Shown here piece after piece: positions 59,222 through 64,000 of a stretch of 64,000 nt of DNA. Each line of letters begins with the position of its first letter. The stretch's first letter is position 1. Source of the stretch: Phocaeicola fibrisolvens (lineage in GTDB: Bacteria; Bacteroidota; Bacteroidia; Bacteroidales; Bacteroidaceae); assembly GCF_025567125.1 (NCBI RefSeq), contig NZ_JAOQJI010000003.1, forward strand, positions 62,001 to 126,000, given 5' to 3'. A program made the position numbers and the translations under genes. The notes under the pieces are model-generated. The model did no database searches, was not told the DNA's origin, and saw only the letters and a program-made list of their open reading frames with translations.

Positions 59222-60217
59222 TTATTCATTGCATGCCTCGGCAATGTGCTTGACAATGCCCGGTCCTTCATAAATAAAGGCAGAGTACACCTGTACCAAA
59301 TGAGCCCCCGCATTGCGCATGACTCTTGCCTCGGTCGGTGTCATCACTCCCCCTGCTCCAATCAGAAGCATATCCTTGGGCGCATGTGCCGACAAGTATT
59401 TCACTATTTCTACCGACTTATAAATAACCGGCAGTCCGCTGATACCTCCCGCTCCAACCTGCGTCACCTCTGCCTGACTGGAATGAATCAGCAACGAACG
59501 GTCCTGAGTTGGTCCCGTGGCAATAAACCCATCCATGTGATGTACTTTGGCAAATTCAATAATGCCATCCAGTTTTTCAACAGGCACATCTGCCGGAAGC
59601 TTCAACAAGACAGGCTTGTTCAAACGCTGCTTATGGACATCAAGAGCAGTCAATGCCCCAGCCAAGACCTCTGGAGTCATGCTCCCCCAGTTCACTGTAT
59701 AATAATCCGCATACTGACCAAACGCTTCATATAATCCTGCGAGGTCGGCTGCAGCCCGCTCGTTATCGGCCGGACTATTGGTATTGATATTCACTCCCAG
59801 AATGTATTTTCCCTCACGCTTCCGCTGCAGGTTTTTCAAGAAAACCTCTTTTCCAGGATTATTGAAACCTGTACGCGATACCAATGCATGATCCTCAGGC
59901 AAACGGAAAATACGTGGGGAAGGATTGCCTGCCACTTTTTCCGGCGTCACGGTTCCCACTTCCAGAAAGCCAAAGCCCAAATCACTCAGTTCGTCGAAAC
60001 AACTTGCCTCCTTGTCAAATCCGGCAGAAAGACCCACCCGGTTACCAAAAGTCAAGTTCCGCCATTGAAACGGAGCAGTCTTGGGACGATAGTATGCCCG
60101 CACCAGACATTTCACTGGCGTTAAATGACGATACACATGAAGCAACCCCATAATCTGGTTGTGAATTTTCTCAGCATCGATGCGAAACAACCAGGGACGA
60201 AGAATAGATTTGTACAT
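59222..60217 (-). CDS. PyrD-like protein (class 2 dihydroorotate dehydrogenase family) with altered site residues
   Basis: The 331-residue protein aligns along its length with quinone-dependent dihydroorotate dehydrogenase, which oxidises dihydroorotate to orotate at the membrane. Conserved parts include VGLSAGFDKEA, VGTVTPEK, RTGFNNPG (N119/N120), VGAGGISGLP, LLIGAGGV and YSAFIYEGPG. Changes sit at sites that bind FMN or orotate in Escherichia coli PyrD. INIGKNK becomes VNINTNS (143-148). The SSPNTPG loop becomes GSMTPEV (178-184; the Ser at 179 remains). IATNTT becomes IATGPT (232-237), losing an orotate Asn. The frame extends upstream, but the promoter at 60245-60252 supports the ATG at 60217. 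It may act on another substrate. Confidence 0.75.
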   Translation of the reverse strand: MYKSILRPWLFRIDAEKIHNQIMGLLHVYRHLTPVKCLVRAYYRPKTAPFQWRNLTFGNRVGLSAGFDKEASCFDELSDLGFGFLEVGTVTPEKVAGNPSPRIFRLPEDHALVSRTGFNNPGKEVFLKNLQRKREGKYILGVNINTNSPADNERAAADLAGLYEAFGQYADYYTVNWGSMTPEVLAGALTALDVHKQRLNKPVLLKLPADVPVEKLDGIIEFAKVHHMDGFIATGPTQDRSLLIHSSQAEVTQVGAGGISGLPVIYKSVEIVKYLSAHAPKDMLLIGAGGVMTPTEARVMRNAGAHLVQVYSAFIYEGPGIVKHIAEACNE

Positions 60218-60244
60218 AAACATAATATTTTTAGTTTCGTGTGA

Positions 60245-60252
60245 CAAAATTA
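60245..60252 (-). promoter_or_regulatory. -7 box of the pyrD-HD unit
   Basis: On the minus strand TAATTTTG fits TAnnTTTG, 28 bp before the ATG at 60217. An array of palindromes lies 55-190 bp further upstream. Confidence 0.55.
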
Positions 60253-60306
60253 CGACATCTCCTCGAAATTTTATCATAAAAAAAAGTTATCCCTTATTAC
60301 CTTCCC

Positions 60307-60438
60307 AAAACGCCTAAGCATTCGGAATAAAACGCCTAAACGTTTTGATCGAAACGTCGAAACGTTTTAGTTGAAACGCCGAAGCGTTTGAGATGAAACG
60401 TTTAGGCGTTTCAGCACAAACACTTAGACGTTTTCAGA
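60307..60438. repeat. six tandem 22-bp units of imperfect 18-bp palindromes
   Basis: Units start at 60307, 60329, 60351, 60373, 60395 and 60417, an exact 22-bp period. Each has an 18-base near-palindrome (unit 2 is AAAACGCCTAAACGTTTT, unit 5 is GAAACGTTTAGGCGTTTC) and a 4-base variable spacer. Unit 2 matches the reverse complement of unit 5 at 16 of 18 bases, and unit 1 matches that of unit 6 at 14 of 18. So the array is also roughly palindromic as a whole. It lies after the sbcC stop and upstream of the pyrD promoter. No known element was recognised. Confidence 0.9.
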
Positions 60439-60468
60439 AGGTCTTCAAAAGTCTTCTTTTCTCTTCAT

Positions 60469-63400
60469 TTAAGTTCTACTCACCACCTCCACGCGGCTCA
60501 GTGTATGGTTCACCCGCTCCACGTGAATCTGCGTGGCAATCCGTTCGCGCAGGGCCTCCACATGACTGATGATACCCACCTTCTTGCCGCCAATCTGGTG
60601 CAGCCTTTCGAGCGACTCCATCACCGTGTTCAGGTAATCGCTGTCCAGCGTGCCGAATCCCTCGTCGATGAAAAGCACATCCACCGAAAGACTCTTCCGG
60701 TTGAGCGACGACAGTCCCAAGGCCAGCGCCAGCGACACCAGGAAACTCTCTCCACCCGAGATGGTGGAAGTGGGACGCTTCGCCCCACCCTGGTACTCGT
60801 CGCGCAGCAAGATAGTCAGTCCCCCCGGCGGACACTCCATCCGGTAGCGGTCGGTCAGGCGGCTCAGGTAATGGTTGGCCCCGGCCAGCAACTGGCGGAG
60901 CACATAACTTTGGGCGATGTTGCGGAACTTCTTCCCGTCGGCACTGCCGAAGAGGGCAGCCACTCCCGCCCAGTTGTCCACTTCCTTCTGTTTCACCTCT
61001 ATCTGTTCCTTGAGTTTCCGGATGCGCTGCAAGCCCTCTTCCTGATGCGCCAAAACCTGCGCAATGGCCCCCAGACGGGACACCTTCGCGGTCAGCGCTT
61101 CCTCCCGGCGAGCCATCGTTTCTTCCACGACCTCCGGCGTCACCGCCTCCATATCCTGCGGACGCTGCGCCCGATGCCCCTCCAGTTCGCGGGCCACCCG
61201 CTCTTTTTCCGCCCGGCACGCAGCCAGTTCATTGTCCAGTTTCTGCAAGGTACGGCGGGCCGTCTGCACTTTCTCCACCTCCAGCCCCGCCAGCTTCTCC
61301 AGGTATTCGCCCGAGATTTCCGGATGGGCCGCCAGGAAGGCTTCTACGCCCGCCCTCTTTTCTTCCGCCAGCTTGCGGGAAGTCTGCAAAGCCTGACAGA
61401 CGGAAAGCACCGCCGCGTGCAAGGCATTCCACCGGGCCGGAAGCCCCTCGGGACACGGACCGTCGGGCACCGCCTCCCCGTCTGTCTCTTTCCAGGCCGG
61501 ACACACCGTCCAGATGGACAGCCGTATCTCCTCCACCTGATTCTGCTGCCCCGTGAGCGACTCCACCTGATGTGCAAGTCTTTCCTTCTCTTTCTGCCGT
61601 TCCGCATAACAGGCCACTTCCTCCTGCAAGCGGGTGATAAATTCCTCCCGGCCGGTCTGCCAGTCGGCTTTCCACGGAACGAAAGTCACCAGCGCCTCCC
61701 CTTTCTCCATACACTGGGAAACGGTGAGCCGCTCCCGCGCGAGGGCTTCCTCCAGCATACGGAGTTCCGCTTCCAGACGGGACACGGCCTTGTCGGCCTC
61801 CTCCACCTTCCGGTGCCACTGCTCCCGGTCGGCGGTCAGCACCTCGCGTGCCTTGGTCAGCCCGTTCAACCGCTGCTGCAGATCCTCGGCCTGCTGCCAC
61901 TGGGTGTCCAGCCGGCCACAAACCTCCTGCTGTGCCTGCAACGCCTGTTCCACCTGCGCCATCCCGTCGGCTGTCTCCGTCACCGCGGCCACCAGCGGCT
62001 GCTGCTTCACCGCCGCCTCCGCCTGCCGGAAAGCCACTTCTGCCGCCGTTTCCTTCTTCGCTTCCATGGCTTCCTGCCGCGTCAGGGCACGCACCTCCGC
62101 CTCGGCCCGGGCCAAGGGCGCCAGTACCTCTTCCGTCCGGCGGGTCTTTTCCGACAGCAAGACACGTACCGGCTCCAGCAACGACACAAAGTGGGCTTCA
62201 TTCTCCAGATCCTCCTCCACCGGACGGCCACAGACCGGACACACATCGCCTTTCGACAGCCGGGCACGTGCCTCCCGCGCCCAGTCCGTACACGCCATCT
62301 GCTGCTTGTCGTACACCTGCTGCACTTCCTCCTTTTCCTTGCGGCACGCCTCGGCCTGTGCTTTCAGTTCCTCCACCGCCTGCTGCTGCCGACGGCTCTC
62401 TTCCTGCAAAGCCTTCCGGTTCTGCTGCACCTCCAGCCAAGCCTTTTCCTTCTCCATCTGGAGCGCCAGTGCCTCCCGCAACGCCTTCCAGTCGCCCAAC
62501 CGGGTATCGGCTGCCTGCTTCTCCCGCCGGAGCTTCTCCGGCTGCAAGGCCTCCAGCTGCGTGCGGCAAGCCGTGACTTCCGCCTGTTTCTTTTCTTCTA
62601 TCTTCCGGGCTTCTTCATACGCCGCTGCAGCCTTCTGACGTGCCTCGGCTATCTTCCGCTGCTCTGCCCCCTTGTGGACCTGCTCCTTCCGGCAATCCTC
62701 CGTCACCTGAAGCGCCCGCCGAATTTGGTCGGACAAGGCCGTGAGCGACTGCACCGCCTCGTACACCGGCACCTTCTCCTGCACCCCGGCGAGGAAGTTC
62801 TCGCACGCCGCCAGTTCCTTCCGGCTACGGTCGCGCACCCGCTCCAACCGGACATACTCCCCGTTCAGGACATGATACTTCTGGGCCAGCCGGGCCAGTT
62901 CCTCTTCCGACGTGCGGATGCGCTGCTGCAAAGTCACCTGCTCGGTCCACTGGAAACGCACGTCAGCCGTACGGTCCCAATCCTCCAGCAACGCCTTGTT
63001 GCGCCTGTAGCCTTCCGACTCCACCCGTTCCGTCACGGTCTGGAGCGCCTTTCCGGCCTCCTCCTGTGCCAGTACCAGCTTTTGCTCGTCGGTCATCCAT
63101 TTCCGCAAATCCTGCCATTGCTTCAGTTCCTTGCGGAGTGTCGTGGTCTCTGCCGTCACCTGCGTCTGTTCCGCCTGCAACGCCACCAGCTCTTCGTCGC
63201 CCAACAGCACGATGCCGCCCGTCTGTGCCTTCAGTTCCTGCAACTCGGCCTCTTTTTCGGTCTTCATCACATAGATTTCCCGGCTGATGCGCGAATAGAT
63301 TTCCGTGCCCGTGAGTTTCTCCAGGATGTTCGATTTCTCTTCCTCCTTGCTCTTGAGGAACTTGGTAAACTCTCCCTGCGCCAGCAGCGTGGTCCGGCAG

Positions 63401-63897
63401 AACTGCTCGAAAGTGAGGCCGATGCGCCGTTCAATCTCCGCCCGCGTCTCCGTCGACTTGTTGGTGAGCGGGGTACCGTCCTGCAAGGAAAGGGTCCACA
63501 CCACTTTCTGGATTTTTCCACCCGCCTTGTTGCGCGCCCTTGCCACGCTCCACACCGCCCGCAGAGCCTCCCCCGCGGCATCCGTGAACCACAGTTCCAC
63601 CTGCGCCGACACACTGTCGCGCCGCATCAGCATGCGGGAATCGTCGATGCTCACACCTTCCGTCTGCCCCGAGAAACTGTCGTTCTCGTCCTGATAGCGT
63701 TCGTTGGCCGCCTGTTTCAGGCGGGGCGTGGTGTTGTAAAGGGCCAGGCACACCGCATCCAGCAACGTGGACTTGCCCGCTCCCGTCGGTCCGCAAATCA
63801 GGAAGATGGAATCCTCGCCCAACGGCCCGTGTGCAAAGTCAATGCACGCCTTCTCGATGGAAGCAATATTTTCGATAATGAGTTTCTGTAATTTCAT
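60469..63897 (-). CDS. sbcC: exonuclease SbcC (SMC-like ATPase)
   Basis: SbcC is the large subunit of the SbcCD (Rad50/Mre11-type) nuclease, which cuts DNA hairpins and protein-blocked ends. The 1142 residues show Walker A GPTGAGKST (36-44) and long coiled coils rich in Glu, Gln, Ala and Arg. The zinc-hook CxxC is at C553/C556 (VCPVCGRPVEE), and the C-terminal half has the ABC signature TISGGESFLVSLALALGLS and Walker B DVLFIDEGFGTLD. It starts 6 bp after the sbcD stop. Coding DNA is visibly GC-richer than its neighbours. Confidence 0.96.
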   Translation of the reverse strand: MKLQKLIIENIASIEKACIDFAHGPLGEDSIFLICGPTGAGKSTLLDAVCLALYNTTPRLKQAANERYQDENDSFSGQTEGVSIDDSRMLMRRDSVSAQVELWFTDAAGEALRAVWSVARARNKAGGKIQKVVWTLSLQDGTPLTNKSTETRAEIERRIGLTFEQFCRTTLLAQGEFTKFLKSKEEEKSNILEKLTGTEIYSRISREIYVMKTEKEAELQELKAQTGGIVLLGDEELVALQAEQTQVTAETTTLRKELKQWQDLRKWMTDEQKLVLAQEEAGKALQTVTERVESEGYRRNKALLEDWDRTADVRFQWTEQVTLQQRIRTSEEELARLAQKYHVLNGEYVRLERVRDRSRKELAACENFLAGVQEKVPVYEAVQSLTALSDQIRRALQVTEDCRKEQVHKGAEQRKIAEARQKAAAAYEEARKIEEKKQAEVTACRTQLEALQPEKLRREKQAADTRLGDWKALREALALQMEKEKAWLEVQQNRKALQEESRRQQQAVEELKAQAEACRKEKEEVQQVYDKQQMACTDWAREARARLSKGDVCPVCGRPVEEDLENEAHFVSLLEPVRVLLSEKTRRTEEVLAPLARAEAEVRALTRQEAMEAKKETAAEVAFRQAEAAVKQQPLVAAVTETADGMAQVEQALQAQQEVCGRLDTQWQQAEDLQQRLNGLTKAREVLTADREQWHRKVEEADKAVSRLEAELRMLEEALARERLTVSQCMEKGEALVTFVPWKADWQTGREEFITRLQEEVACYAERQKEKERLAHQVESLTGQQNQVEEIRLSIWTVCPAWKETDGEAVPDGPCPEGLPARWNALHAAVLSVCQALQTSRKLAEEKRAGVEAFLAAHPEISGEYLEKLAGLEVEKVQTARRTLQKLDNELAACRAEKERVARELEGHRAQRPQDMEAVTPEVVEETMARREEALTAKVSRLGAIAQVLAHQEEGLQRIRKLKEQIEVKQKEVDNWAGVAALFGSADGKKFRNIAQSYVLRQLLAGANHYLSRLTDRYRMECPPGGLTILLRDEYQGGAKRPTSTISGGESFLVSLALALGLSSLNRKSLSVDVLFIDEGFGTLDSDYLNTVMESLERLHQIGGKKVGIISHVEALRERIATQIHVERVNHTLSRVEVVSRT

Positions 63898-63903
63898 GCG
63901 TTC

Positions 63904-64000
63904 TTATTCCTCTTCTTGGGTCTGCACCCGTTTCACAGCCTCTTCCAGCAGGTCGAGCATTTCCGGCGAAATGTCGCGCTGGAACTTATCGCGATAATAG
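63904..64000 (-). CDS. sbcD: exonuclease SbcD, C-terminal end (partial)
   Basis: The last 31 codons and stop of a minus-strand gene are visible, reading YYRDKFQRDISPEML and ending RVQTQEEE, then TAA at 63906-63904. The position directly upstream of sbcC, with 6 bp between, and the C-terminal sequence fit SbcD, the Mre11-like nuclease subunit. The rest of the gene lies outside the window. Confidence 0.85.
   Translation of the reverse strand, partial: YYRDKFQRDISPEMLDLLEEAVKRVQTQEEE

Noticed and set aside
60307..60438. CRISPR array
   Set aside because: Repeats are 18 bp with 4-bp spacers and vary from unit to unit; there are no cas genes nearby.
60505..63891. Plus-strand open frame of more than 1100 codons antisense to sbcC
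   Set aside because: It is a mirror of the GC-rich, low-stop-codon sbcC coding sequence. Its composition (Leu, Arg, His and Pro runs) fits no protein family, while sbcC is unmistakable.

Overview
The window is a chromosomal scaffold piece from an anaerobic gut-type member of the Bacteroidales, most likely Bacteroides or Phocaeicola (the genus is inferred). Four things support this. Many transcription units carry the Bacteroidetes -7 box TAnnTTTG, in a few cases with a TTTG about 20 bp upstream. The ATP synthase operon has the Bacteroidetes order (beta, epsilon, small membrane protein, a, c, b, delta, alpha, gamma). Several families are typical of the group (DUF4836, DUF3078, DUF4738, HU-CCDC81/SPOR). 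Protein similarity to Bacteroides homologues is high throughout. A 250-base run of N at 763-1012 hides the 3' ends of the first two genes.

Layout. 1-762: fragment of a RhuM-family accessory gene. 1013-3588: pyruvate phosphate dikinase. 3823-6847: two RNA modification enzymes and a HAD hydrolase. 7655-14967: the whole F1Fo ATP synthase operon, on the minus strand. 15295-24296: a minus-strand block of seven closely packed genes (SLBB export protein, nucleoside permease, DUF151/UVR protein, RsmE, DUF4836 lipoprotein, ABC ATPase, FtsX-like permease), then a small lipoprotein. About 24560-24630: an orphan short transcript with its own promoter and terminator. 24743-27070: a class A PBP. 27265-32053: pyrB-pyrI, a flavin reductase, an outer-membrane barrel, glyA and an OmpA lipoprotein. 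32138-38738: mtgA, a TRIC channel, a DUF3078 protein, pyrG and yidC. 38903-41011: an S9 peptidase, followed by two identical tRNA-Pro genes. 41379-48655: small proteins, recR, engB, ugd, a HU/SPOR protein and an FHA protein. 48723-53894: a complete [FeFe]-hydrogenase cassette, hydA-hydE-hydG-hydF. 53911-60217: a secreted protein, the Ric iron-sulfur repair protein, a CobW metallochaperone, a GH28 gene broken by an amber codon, an HD phosphohydrolase and a PyrD-like protein. 60469-64000: sbcC and the end of sbcD.

How the genes fit together. The hydrogenase and its three maturases form one self-sufficient unit for hydrogen metabolism in a fermenting anaerobe. PpdK and the ATP synthase belong to central energy metabolism. 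PyrB/PyrI, PyrG and the PyrD-like protein belong to pyrimidine synthesis. PBP1A, MtgA, YidC and the OmpA and SLBB proteins build the envelope.

The most unusual signals are non-coding. One is a 132-bp array of six imperfect 18-bp palindromes at an exact 22-bp period between sbcC and pyrD. Another is the orphan short transcript near 24.6 kb. A third is a Crp/Fnr-geometry palindrome at a class II position upstream of ric. There is also a premature TAG in GH28, a PyrD-like enzyme that has lost several ligand-binding residues, and an 86-bp gene overlap inside the ATP synthase operon. I found no CRISPR array, transposase, rRNA or intact prophage.
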